The notes under the pieces are model-generated. The model was not told where the DNA came from, did no database searches, and saw only the letters and a program-made list of their open reading frames with translations. Both the position numbers and the translations under genes were made by a program. Of a stretch of DNA of 15,130 nucleotides, positions 1 to 7,300 are shown in pieces (positions within the stretch are counted from its first letter, which is position 1; every line of letters starts with the position of its first letter). Source of the DNA: Spirogloea muscicola (taxonomy: Eukaryota; Streptophyta; Zygnematophyceae; Spirogloeales; Spirogloeaceae); assembly GCA_009602725.1 (NCBI GenBank), contig WELB01000045.1:148860-163989 (forward strand), in the 5' to 3' direction.

Positions 1-478
1 CAACTAAGGCCTGCGGAATGCTGGAGTGGCCCAAGCTGCCCCCCCGACTTCGACGACGCGCATCAACCAGCCGGGCCAGATGCTGGATCAGGGAGGACCA
101 TTTCACGCCGTAGCCTCCATAGATATCCATGGCACACGGGTAAAGATGGTCCCCTCGAGGATGATCATGGTAGTGCCGCTCCTTCTTGCGCTCCGCGCTG
201 GACGTGGCCCAGCCAGACACGGTTGACGTTGGTGCGCCAGCCTTGTATGCGTCGATCAGTACCACGTCCAAGAGCAGACGAGGCCCACCGCCCCGCGGGG
301 TAGCGACCACGTCCAGACGCCGCACGTATGGCTTGCCGCGCCTTGAGGAGATTGGCATGATCCCAGACACCTCCATCGCCGGATGATATCCCGCCTCTCG
401 CACAATGCCAAACATGGTATCCCTTAGTAGGTCGTGGGAGGCAATGCGCTCACCCCCCTCAACACACAAAGGTGACAT
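1..478 (-). pseudogene. Transposon-type ORF fragment, copy 1 (runs off left edge)
   Basis: The minus strand is open from an ATG at 478 to the left edge, about 159 codons, too long and too patterned to be chance. In order it shows a HDLLRD segment, then RRLDVV, then RLLLDVVLID, then a basic KKERHY stretch, then AMDIYGGYG. This order (H..R, RxDxV, hydrophobic strand ending D.., K..KY, hydrophobic-E/D-x-YGG.G) resembles the nuclease-like C-terminal segment I know from many plant and algal retrotransposon-associated ORFs; that family call is from memory. A TAG lies 13 codons upstream of the ATG, so the piece is probably only the tail of a longer element. No reverse transcriptase is visible in the window. 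Position 1 matches position 1611 of the second copy. It could be a decayed remnant or a still-coding tail; the left flank is needed. Confidence 0.5.
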
Positions 479-530
479 CAATACCCACGGGTGAGCACAA
501 ACAAATCTGACAAGCTAACTTGGGCAGCTG
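471..530 (+). repeat. Repeat R3, copy a
   Basis: A ~60-bp unit nearly identical to 1442-1501. It runs from GGTGACA through a CCCACGGGTGAGC core to TTGGGCAGCTG. A third, truncated piece occurs at 3297-3316. Read on the plus strand, the core has the look of a very short intron: GTGAGC donor, CTGAC/CTAAC branch-like motifs, TTGGGCAG acceptor. Confidence 0.7.
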
Positions 531-677
531 AAAGAAAGAAAAGACAACGAACAGAACGGCGGCCTCCACACTCCTTCCGTCCCGACGTTCGCCTTCTCGG
601 GTCGTTGACGTAGAAAAGCCTTGGGCTTGGATTATGATGTTTGGAGACAATTTCCCCTGAGCTGTAGCTGCTCAACA

Positions 678-760
678 GAGAGAAGGCGTGTGGTACGCAT
701 GAGATTAACGCGAGGCCAATTCAAGCCAACACATTGTTCAGGCAGAAACTGCAGAAAGGT
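678..760 (+). repeat. Repeat R2, copy a
   Basis: Contains GAGAGAAGGCG, a CGCATGA segment and AGGCCAATTCAAGCCAA followed by ACATTGTTCAGGCAGA. The same order recurs at 1310-1412 and 3146-3250. Here it stands downstream of an R3 unit rather than upstream of one, so the block is rearranged or belongs to a further copy. The stretch between 531 and 678 holds nothing I can identify. Confidence 0.65.
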
Positions 761-884
761 CAAAGAATGCAGTGCAAAGAATGTGGCTACATGAAATGAC
801 GCCCTATACTAGGAGGGCCGGGGGTGCGGGGGGAGCCGTACTGACGGGGGCCATGTTGACTCGACGTGTACCACCAACAGGGAG

Positions 885-1080
885 AACGAAGAAAGTGCTC
901 GCCCAGAGAGAAGAGGGGCTGGCAAAAGCCAGCTCAAAAAGAATGGACAATGTCCAAAGCCAAAGAAAGAGGAGCAACAGGGAGAAAGGACGCTTTCCGG
1001 GAGAGGGCGGTGGCTGTGAGAAGAAGTGGCTCTCCCTATGGGGGCAAGGGCTGTGAAACGCCAGCCCGAAAAGAATCGAC
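885..1080 (+). repeat. Repeat R1, copies a and b
   Basis: R1a (885-971) reads GAAAGTGCTCGCCC, then a hairpin core GGGGCTGG-CAAAA-GCCAGCT at 915-934, then AGAATGGACAATGTCC. The 31 bases at 941-971 reappear exactly at 3109-3139. A more diverged unit (R1b) follows at about 1020-1080 with CAAGGGCTGTG...CGCCAGCCCGAAAAGAAT. Open frames through this region on both strands have no protein character. Confidence 0.65.
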
Positions 1081-1309
1081 GAAAGGTTCGAAGGGGCCAA
1101 CTTACGGAGGGCCTAAAGCGCGCTATGTCAGAACGGGTGTAGGATGGACCACTCAGTCGCTACGAATGAGGAGCCTCAGATCCGACAGACTAGCTGCTGG
1201 AAAACCAATCCGCCTGACGGAAGCCAGAGGCTGCAACGAGAGCACGGCCAGCACGCACGTGCAAGGCGTGGGCCATGGACCGCTGGAGGCAGATTGACAG
1301 CCCAGAAGA

Positions 1310-1412
1310 AGAGAGAGAGAAGGCGCGCGGTGCGCATGAAACTGAAAGGGAGGCTTATTCAAGCCAATATATTTTTCAAGCAGAGGCTAGTGCAAACTAA
1401 ACAAGGCTACAT
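1310..1412 (+). repeat. Repeat R2, copy b
   Basis: Matches 3146-3250: GAGAGAGAAGGCGCGCGG, GCGCATGAA, TGAAAGGGAGGC, TTCAAGCCAATA, CAAGCAGAG, then a tract like GTGCAAACTAAACAA-GCTAC. Followed within 30 bp by R3b, the same R2-R3 order as at 3146-3316. The 1081-1309 stretch before it holds no recognised feature. Confidence 0.65.
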
Positions 1413-1441
1413 AATCCGGAGACCTAAACTAAGGTACCTAA

Positions 1442-1501
1442 GGTGACACTAGTATCCACGGGAGAGCACAAACAAATCTGACAAGCTAACTTGGGTAGCT
1501 G
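1442..1501 (+). repeat. Repeat R3, copy b
   Basis: Near-identical to 471-530. The donor-like GTGAGC of copy a is GAGAGC here and the acceptor-like CAG is TAG. The second transposon-ORF copy starts about 110 bp further on. Confidence 0.7.
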
Positions 1502-1610
1502 GAGCACCGCCACGAGAGCCGGAGGCCTGACTTAGAGCACGCCCTGCCTTGATGAAGCGCCAATGCTTGCGAGCGCTTCAAACTAAGCGATAGCCGCACT
1601 CTATAATTTG

Positions 1611-1912
1611 CAACTAAGGCCTGCGGAATGCTGGAGTGGCCCAAGCTGCCCCCCCGACTTCAACGACGTGCATCAACCAGCCAGGCCAGATGCTGGATCA
1701 GGGAGGACCATTTCACGCCGTAGCCTCCGTAGATATCCATGGCACTCGGATAATGATGGTCCCCTCGAGGATGGTCCTGGTAGTGCCGCTCCTTCTTGTG
1801 CTCCGCGCTGGACGTGGCCCAACCAGACACGGTTGACGTGGGTGCGCCAGCCTTATATGCGTCAATCAGGACCACGTCCAGGAGCAGACGAGGCCCACCG
1901 CCCCGGGGGGTA
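1611..1912 (-). pseudogene. Transposon-type ORF fragment, copy 2, with premature stop
   Basis: This stretch repeats positions 1-302 at an offset of 1610 bases, with roughly 15-20 scattered substitutions and no visible indel. The minus frame again reads RLLLDVVLID, KKERHY and AMDIYGGYG. A single difference near 1660 turns the CGA of copy 1 into TGA, which ends the frame where copy 1 stays open. The homology stops sharply near 1912, just upstream of the first RLLLDV strand, so the HDLLRD/RRLDVV part present in copy 1 is missing. It is therefore a truncated and broken copy of the same element. Product function is not assignable beyond the weak nuclease-like resemblance given for copy 1. Confidence 0.5.
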
Positions 1913-2028
1913 AAGAACTGAACAGGGCATGGAGTGTGTATGAGTGAGGGCCTCAGTGGCCAAGTACAAAGGCAAGCATATTGAGCACCCAATGGCCGCT
2001 TGAGTCCCTGCTGGCTTCAGCGCTGTTC

Positions 2029-2102
2029 TGGCCCCCTTCTCGTACATTCTATTTCGGGGCTGGCTTTTCCAGCCCCTATCCTCAATGGGCGAGCCCTTTC
2101 AT
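2029..2102 (-). repeat. Repeat R1, inverted copy c
   Basis: Reverse complement of the unit at 2941-3007: GGCCCCCTTCTCGTACATTCT, then hairpin core GGGGCTGGCTTTTCCAGCCCC at 2056-2076, then CTCAATGGGCGAGCCCTTTC. It is the only R1 copy on the opposite strand. Confidence 0.65.
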
Positions 2103-2191
2103 CGAACTTCAGCTGAATGTGATCACTAGAGCAACTAGTCACGCATCTACACAGACCAAGAACCACGAGATCACCCGTGGCCACAATCAGG

Positions 2192-2242
2192 TCCGTACGA
2201 AATGCATTTGGACCGTCCGATTAAGATCTTGAATGCTTGCAG
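2192..2242 (+). repeat. ~50-bp recurrent unit (copy 1 of 3)
   Basis: Begins TCCGTACGAAA, contains TTTGGACCGTCCGATTAAG and ends GAATGCTTGCAG. The same unit, with one small indel and few substitutions, sits at 2541-2590 directly after the tRNA-His gene, and a partial one lies at 2702-2740. The stretch 2243-2468 between this copy and the tRNA shows nothing I can name. Confidence 0.75.
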
Positions 2243-2468
2243 AAGCTGGGGGTGACGGAGGGATCGTACACTCGAGCCTTGCCTGCTTTTCTTGAGAGGT
2301 CAAGAGGAAACGGCTATCAAGCAAGAGAATATCTCAAACAAACAAACTTGTAGAGTATAACCAATGTAGTCCGACAATTTTGGCACCACATCCGCTGCTA
2401 CTTTTACATGGATTCATAATTGTCCTAGCCGCAGCCGTTGTATTCCGTGCGAGCTGTTGAGGCCGCGA

Positions 2469-2540
2469 GTGGCTGTAGTTTAGTGGTAAGAATCCCACGT
2501 TGTGGCCGTGGAGACCGGGGCTCGACTCCCCGCAGCCACA
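2469..2540 (+). tRNA. tRNA-His(GUG): tRNA-His (anticodon GUG)
   Basis: A complete cloverleaf can be drawn. The acceptor stem GTGGCTG (2469-2475) pairs with CAGCCAC (2533-2539), with discriminator A at 2540. The D stem is GTTT with GAAT (2490-2493). The anticodon stem CCACG/CGTGG encloses TTGTGGC with GTG at 2502-2504. The T stem CGGGG/CCCCG encloses CTCGACT. Internal promoter boxes fit pol III: A box TAGTTTAGTGG at 2476-2486 and B box GGCTCGACTCC at 2519-2529. A TTTT run at 2554-2557 can serve as terminator. The sequence is close to the plant nuclear tRNA-His I remember. The G at position -1 is not encoded (2468 is A), as expected where it is added after transcription. The gene looks functional. 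Confidence 0.97.
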
Positions 2541-2590
2541 TCCGTATGAAAGCTTTTGGACCGTCCGATTAAGATCCTGAATGCTTGCAG
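2541..2590 (+). repeat. ~50-bp recurrent unit joined to tRNA 3' end (copy 2 of 3)
   Basis: Starts at the base after the tRNA discriminator: TCCGTATGAAAGC, then TTTTGGACCGTCCGATTAAG, ending GAATGCTTGCAG. The TTTT inside it may act as the tRNA terminator. CCGTCCGATT is repeated immediately after the unit (2591-2600). Confidence 0.75.
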
Positions 2591-2701
2591 CCGTCCGATT
2601 GACAGGACGATGGTCGTCAGCCGTCGATTAGGGGCTTGCCGTCGATTTTTTGGGGGTATTTACTGGATTTTCCGCGTTTTCCGTATGACTCCCGGTTCAC
2701 A

Positions 2702-2740
2702 TCCGTACGAATCCGTACGAAATTTTGGACCGTCCGATTA
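2702..2740 (+). repeat. ~50-bp recurrent unit, partial (copy 3 of 3)
   Basis: ATCCGTACGA occurs twice in tandem (2701-2720), followed by AATTTTGGACCGTCCGATTA. The left flank, GACTCCCGGTTCAC (2686-2699), resembles the tRNA 3' half GACTCCCCGCAGCCAC. The tail GAATGCTTGCAG is absent. Confidence 0.65.
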
Positions 2741-2832
2741 CTGTAGTGTAGTGTCCGGGTGGCGGGTCCCCTGCCTAAAAAGCCAGAGAGAGAGACCCAG
2801 AGTGCTGCAGCCAAAGCAGAAGAAAGAAATTT

Positions 2833-3042
2833 GTAGCTGCTTTCTTTCTTTGTGTGCTTTGGTTTCTTAGCGCTTCCTCTGGCTTCCTCTGGCCCCCTTC
2901 TCGTTCTTTGTTCATTCTTTGAAAGAAAAGAAAGTGCTCGCCCATTGAGAATAGGGGCTGGAACAACCAGCCCGAAAAAGAATGAACAGAGTACGAGAAG
3001 GGGGCCAGGGGAAGCGCTAAGTAACAGAAACAAAGCTGCTAC
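2833..3042. mobile_element. Fold-back (MITE-like) inverted-repeat element
   Basis: Left arm about 2833-2920, right arm about 2977-3042, with an R1 unit in the loop. Perfectly complementary blocks include TAGCGCTTCC (2868-2877) with GGAAGCGCTA (3010-3019), GGCCCCCTTCTCGT (2891-2904) with 2993-3006, and GTTCATTCTTT (2910-2920) with 2977-2987. GTAGC-TGCTTT at the outer left answers AAAGCTGCTAC at the outer right. No transposase and no clear target-site duplication are visible, so it would be non-autonomous if mobile. Confidence 0.6.
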
Positions 3043-3139
3043 GAGCTGCTTTGAAAGAAAGGGCTCGCCCATAGAGACGAGGGGCTGGCAAAGCCAGCCC
3101 AAATGAGAGAATGGACAATGTCCAAAGCCAAAGAAAGAG
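2922..3139 (+). repeat. Repeat R1, copies d and e (tandem)
   Basis: Unit d: GAAAG-AAAGTGCTCGCCCA, then hairpin core GGGGCTGGAACAACCAGCCC at 2954-2973, then AAAAAGAATGAACA. Unit e: GAAAGAAAGGGCTCGCCCA, then core GGGGCTGGCAAAGCCAGCCC at 3081-3100, then GAATGGACAATGTCC. Unit d lies in the loop and right arm of the fold-back element. Confidence 0.7.
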
Positions 3140-3145
3140 ATGCCA

Positions 3146-3250
3146 AAGAGAGAGAAGGCGCGCGGGGCGCATGAATTGAAAGGGAGGCCAATTCAAGCCA
3201 ATACATTGTTCAGGCAGAGTCGAGTGCAGACTAAACAATGCTACGTAATA
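3146..3250 (+). repeat. Repeat R2, copy c
   Basis: GAGAGAGAAGGCGCGCGG, GCGCATGAA, TGAAAGGGAGGCCAATTCAA, GCCAATACATTGTTCAGG, then a tract like GTGCAGACTAAACAATGCTAC. It shares its order with 678-760 and 1310-1412. Confidence 0.7.
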
Positions 3251-3296
3251 ACAAAGAAGGACTACTCTACCAAACACAACATCACACTCGGGAAGC

Positions 3297-3316
3297 TCAA
3301 TACCCACGAGTGAGCA
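3297..3316 (+). repeat. Repeat R3, truncated copy c
   Basis: CTCAATACCCACGAGTGAGC matches the first part of R3a. The match ends where the GC-rich leader of the next gene begins, so repeat DNA directly abuts that gene's 5' region. Confidence 0.55.
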
Positions 3317-3351
3317 AGCGCGGCCGTGGAGCTCGGGAGTTTGGATAGCCC

Positions 3352-3363
3352 ATGTCGCCATAG
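3352..3363 (+). promoter_or_regulatory. Minimal upstream ORF
   Basis: ATG-TCG-CCA-TAG, a three-codon ORF about 85 bases before the next gene's start. It matters only if the transcript starts upstream of it, which I cannot see. Confidence 0.3.
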
Positions 3364-3365
3364 AC

Positions 3366-3417
3366 GCCGCGGCCCGCCGCCCGCCGCCCGCTGCGGCGGC
3401 GGGCGGCGGCGGCGGCC
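3366..3417 (+). promoter_or_regulatory. GC-rich leader hairpin
   Basis: A CCCGCCG-repeat stretch is followed by GCGGCGGGCGGCGGCGG. The two halves are complementary (for example GCCGCCCGC with GCGGGCGGC), so a very stable stem can form about 30 bases upstream of the start codon. Confidence 0.5.
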
Positions 3418-3448
3418 AAGGCGTGGGCGTCGTCCTCGGATTGCATGC

Positions 3449-3751
3449 ATGGCGGAGCCCGGCTCCAGCAGCGGCAGCGCCGGCGGCGGCGGCGGCGGCG
3501 TGTCAGACGAGGAGGTGGCCGCGGCGCTCGGCGAGTGCAGCCTGACGGGGTCCTGGGTCTTCTCGGTGGCGGGCGCGGCGCTGGCCGTGCCGCTGGGCAT
3601 CCGGGCGCGCTCCCTCTCGCCGCTCGTCTTCCTGGGCACCTCCGGCGCCATGCTGGACATCCTGCAGGGCTTCGCCGCCTGCGAGCGCGACCGCGCCGCC
3701 GTGCGCCGGCGCCTCGAGCAGCGCGCCGCCACCGCCGACGAGCCCCAGTGA
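3449..3751 (+). CDS. Small unrecognised membrane protein, 100 aa
   Basis: A single-exon frame from ATG at 3449 to TGA at 3749-3751, 100 residues. A Gly/Ser-rich head (residues 5-17) is followed by an acidic SDEEV patch. Two hydrophobic stretches follow: about 32-51 (LTGSWVFSVAGAALAVPLGI) and about 57-76 (SPLVFLGTSGAMLDILQGF). They are joined by a short basic RARS turn. C30 and C78 sit just outside the two helices, and the tail is charged (ERDRAAVRRRLEQR). The pattern suggests a hairpin-type two-helix membrane protein, possibly mitochondrial or ER. I recall similar small plant proteins but cannot name the family. The start was chosen because this frame has protein-like composition; another ATG four bases earlier opens a low-complexity Arg-rich frame. 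It converges on dymeclin. Coding G+C is very high, like the first exons of the neighbouring genes. Confidence 0.75.
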   Translation: MAEPGSSSGSAGGGGGGVSDEEVAAALGECSLTGSWVFSVAGAALAVPLGIRARSLSPLVFLGTSGAMLDILQGFAACERDRAAVRRRLEQRAATADEPQ

Positions 3752-4300
3752 GGCGACGTGGTGAAAGAGCGCGCCCTGGAAGTGTCTCAGTAACGCAGAG
3801 CCAGCTCGAGCAGGCCTTGATCGTCTGTGAGAGTGGCTGCGGCCTCCGCATGCCTCGTGGGTTCCAGACTGAGGCAGCACATTCCGTGATCAATCCCCCG
3901 AAACGGCTTGCCGTGCCTTCCTGCCAAGACGATCTTGACAGCTGCATCCCCTCACTTGGTGAGCTTGATACACGCAGCCGCAGGTGACAACAGTTCGACT
4001 GATGATTCCTCCACCTCGCACTACGCTAGCGCTGATTATATCCGGAGTTGGAAGCCCACTCATTTTCGGGCAATCTTGCATTGTGTCACTTTGATATGGC
4101 TTGAGATGTGTAAGTGTGCAGATTAGCCAGGTTGCTCACACGGCATGCACAGCTCTGGATTTGAGGTTTTATATTCTCGATTCTCAATCAACCAGGAAGA
4201 GCCTAAGAGGCCTTGTCTTTAGGAGCAAGTTGAAGTAGTGTTTATCACAAAGAATCTGTAAGGGCTTCCTACTGGGCGAATGGCCAGCACCTAGTCCTAT
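3752..4300. other. Convergent 3' intergenic region
   Basis: About 550 bases between the stop of the small gene and the stop of dymeclin. Composition drops from GC-rich to neutral within it. No exon, RNA gene or repeat is recognisable. A TGTAA at 4109-4113 on the plus strand could contribute to 3' processing but is weak evidence. Confidence 0.5.
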
Positions 4301-7300
4301 TCAAACTTCTTCGCGAGGTGTTGGCAGCTCCGAGCCGGTGTCAAAAGCATCATTGTCGAAGATATCCTCCAACTGCAAGTATCATTGAATTTCAGAGGAG
4401 CATTGAACTTCAGAGGAGATCAATGAGTCTCATCTGCCATGTATGCTGCATCTTCTTTATAGAGCAGACACGGCTCTGATACCTGGCACATGCATGCATC
4501 ACTCCGGTACAAGTATATGGTACAGCACCCTGAAAGAATAGTTATATACCTCTGCAGCCGGTTTTGTTGGGAAGAGGGTGATGAGTTCAGAATTCCAAGG
4601 TATGCCACTGCAGAAGCCATGCAGTAGGGCTTAGATACATGTTAGAGGGCAGATACTGCAAACCAAAGTCACAATAGCACAGATGTCGGACTTTCAACAC
4701 TAAATCTGCACTTCAGCTTTGCATTTGGCACTGTATCCAGAAGCTCATTGCCAAGATTCTCACGGATACCAAGATGAACATAACAACGCATGGGGATGGC
4801 AAACCTGTGAGCAACCACGAGTGACCAGACATATGGCACAAAGAACTCCTCCGGATGTAGCTCCTCCTCATATGTAAATCTAAGCTCGGTAAACATCTGG
4901 AAGAGGCTCCTCAAGGATAAGCATACACTCTGTAAATATGTCATCTCCAAGGACCTTGCATATTTACAACAAAGTGAGACCTTGGCTATCCAACAGACAC
5001 TGGCCACAGGCAACTTGTCAACTGAAAAAAGCAATCTGCTACTGTGAAAGATGTCACGGGCAGTGCATGTAGAAGTGCTAAGTCGTAGTGAAGCACAAAA
5101 TGGAGGTCGAGGAGGAAGTGAGGAACACGGAGGACCGTATATCAGACTACCTCCGAGTACTAACCTTCATTCCTTCTCCACGCCAGGATCTCGTGTTGGC
5201 AACAACCACCTCAAGCACCCTCTCCACCGACCACTCGCCTGCTAACCTTGTATCATCCATCCTCACGTTGAAGAAGTCCAACACCTGCACAACATTGAAA
5301 ATGAAACCATCTGCACAGTTGCCTAGCAAGGAGCTTTCAGCAAGATGATCTGCATCACTGGAGTATGTCGAGAAGTCTTACTGTGTAGATGTTCTCTAGA
5401 AGCTCGTAAAAACGAGGGTGGTTGCGGAAGGGCTGGAAGAGTTCCTGGCGGTGTAGCAGGGCGTACACAACCTGCATGTGTCAAGCTGCATTATTTTCGA
5501 ACAGTTGCCCCAACAACCGGGAGTATCTGCCCTGCCTATCTTGACCAATGACCATCTTCCCAACACGTACTGGACACGGATTTACATGCTCTACATGCGT
5601 CTGTGCGTATGCAGCGCAAGCCAATGTCAAGAAGAGCTGCCAAGCATGCCAAATCGTACCAGTCATATTCTACATTGTCCTGATTGGACATGCAGGAGGA
5701 GGGGGCAGGTGATGCTTTACCTCAGGGTTCCGAGGGAGAGCATATGTGAGGATTGCATTGATGATCTCGAGCACGATCCTCAAGAAGTCAGTATATATGT
5801 GCAACTCCGTGGGCTGTGCAGCGGCAGCAAATGGGCCATCTCTGCAGTCAGAACTTGTCTCCAACACATCCTACAATGGCAATCATCAGCTTCTCCCTAC
5901 ATAGACACTATAAGACAGGCCCTTTGACAGTGCTCCCCTTGCTGACCAGCAACACTTGCCAACGGCCCAGACAAATACCAGCTCAAACCTCACACTTGCT
6001 TTAGTACCTACTGCGGACATCGGTCTGAAGTTGGAAATGAGCAACTACATGCTAGTGCCTCTATGCCTTTGTGCAATTGGCTGCCACGCACACTCTGCAG
6101 CAATGTCGCAGATGGCGGCCACAAGCCCCACCAGAGATCCGATAGACTGGTACTAGATTGGCGTCAGAGACTCCTTTCCAAGGCTGGAGGTCAGCAGGGG
6201 CAGCACGACTGAGTGGCCTAAGGAAGTTTGGGCCACAGACAAGCCAAGGACAACTGCTCACTGCTTATGATGTTGGCCTTTCGGCCCCGCTCTATGCTGT
6301 TGCCTAGCACAAAAGGCTGTTGAGAGTTGCGTGGGAATACCACGTCATCAGAAGATTCATGCTCCGAGGCTCCTATCTGGGTGGTTGGCAGCTTCCCTGA
6401 TATGCCTGATTCGGATAGCCTTGTATACCTGCTCTGGGTATGCCTGAATGGATGTTACTGGCCAGCACATGTCACAGGCAAAGGATGCCTAGTTGTGACC
6501 CTGAAAGCATTGAAAGCTGCCACTATGCCAGGGACAAAGGCACTTGTCTAGTTGCAATACAGCACCTTCAACAAATGAACACGTTGCACTGGAGGGTCTA
6601 CCAAACTCACTTGCGCGCTAGCATGTCGAAGAGGGATACGAGCCTTTGTGAAGCATAAGCATTGAGTTGATGTACATGAGGTGCCATATTTGCTAAAGTT
6701 GCTAGGCAATTTGTATGTAGGTAGACATCCTAATGACAGGCACACAAGGCAATTGCGGTAAGTCACGTGCCAGTCAACGTGCAACACAGGACACACATAA
6801 ACAGGTGGAAGACGGCACTCAGAGGGGCAACATGCTCATAGAACTTCCTGCAAGACAACGATGTGAATAGCAGCTGCCAGCATGCAGCACATCTTACCCT
6901 AAGTTTGGATAGGTTGTATTTGACAGTTCTTATCAGAATGACAACCATGAGAGAGCCCAATGAGATCCGCGGGAGAAGCCTCTCTTTGTACCAAGGAACA
7001 GCTGGGAGGATCTGAGGCAGTCAGGAGTGAGGATAAGACTATATGCACAGGAAATGCATGAAGCTCTGACCCAAACAGTCACATGAGCATCCCCGAAGTT
7101 TGATGTAACTTGGTTGAGGTCGATATGGTGCACACCAGCTTGTGTACATTGGCATTGAAGGAGGCATCCTGTGACAGGATAAGGAGGGAGATGAGGAGCA
7201 TGTAGATCTGGTTGGGAGTTCGTCTGGATGCATTATACAGCATCTCCAAGAGCGGCATCAGCTGCACAAAGCCACCGCAAAGGAGAACTGTCACATGTCA

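Noticed and set aside
772-1446. Several plus- and minus-strand frames of 94-143 codons
   Set aside because: They lie across R1/R2 repeats, are basic and low-complexity, and the same repeats elsewhere are not open.
885-3139. CRISPR-like array from the recurring hairpin-core repeats
   Set aside because: Few units, irregular spacing, one inverted, drifted sequence, and eukaryotic context.
3445-3987. 180-codon plus-strand frame starting four bases before the chosen start
   Set aside because: Arg/Gly low-complexity product in a shifted frame; the 3449 frame has coherent membrane helices.
4669-5034. Read-through C-terminus of dymeclin (frame continuing to 4669)
   Set aside because: A GT donor at 4804 and downstream exons 4607-4550 and 4372-4301 keep frame and match the family C-terminus (SGIPWN...LFP and acidic tail) better than the read-through sequence.
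5478-5927. 149-codon plus-strand frame
   Set aside because: Antisense to dymeclin exon 13 and its introns; no recognisable motif.
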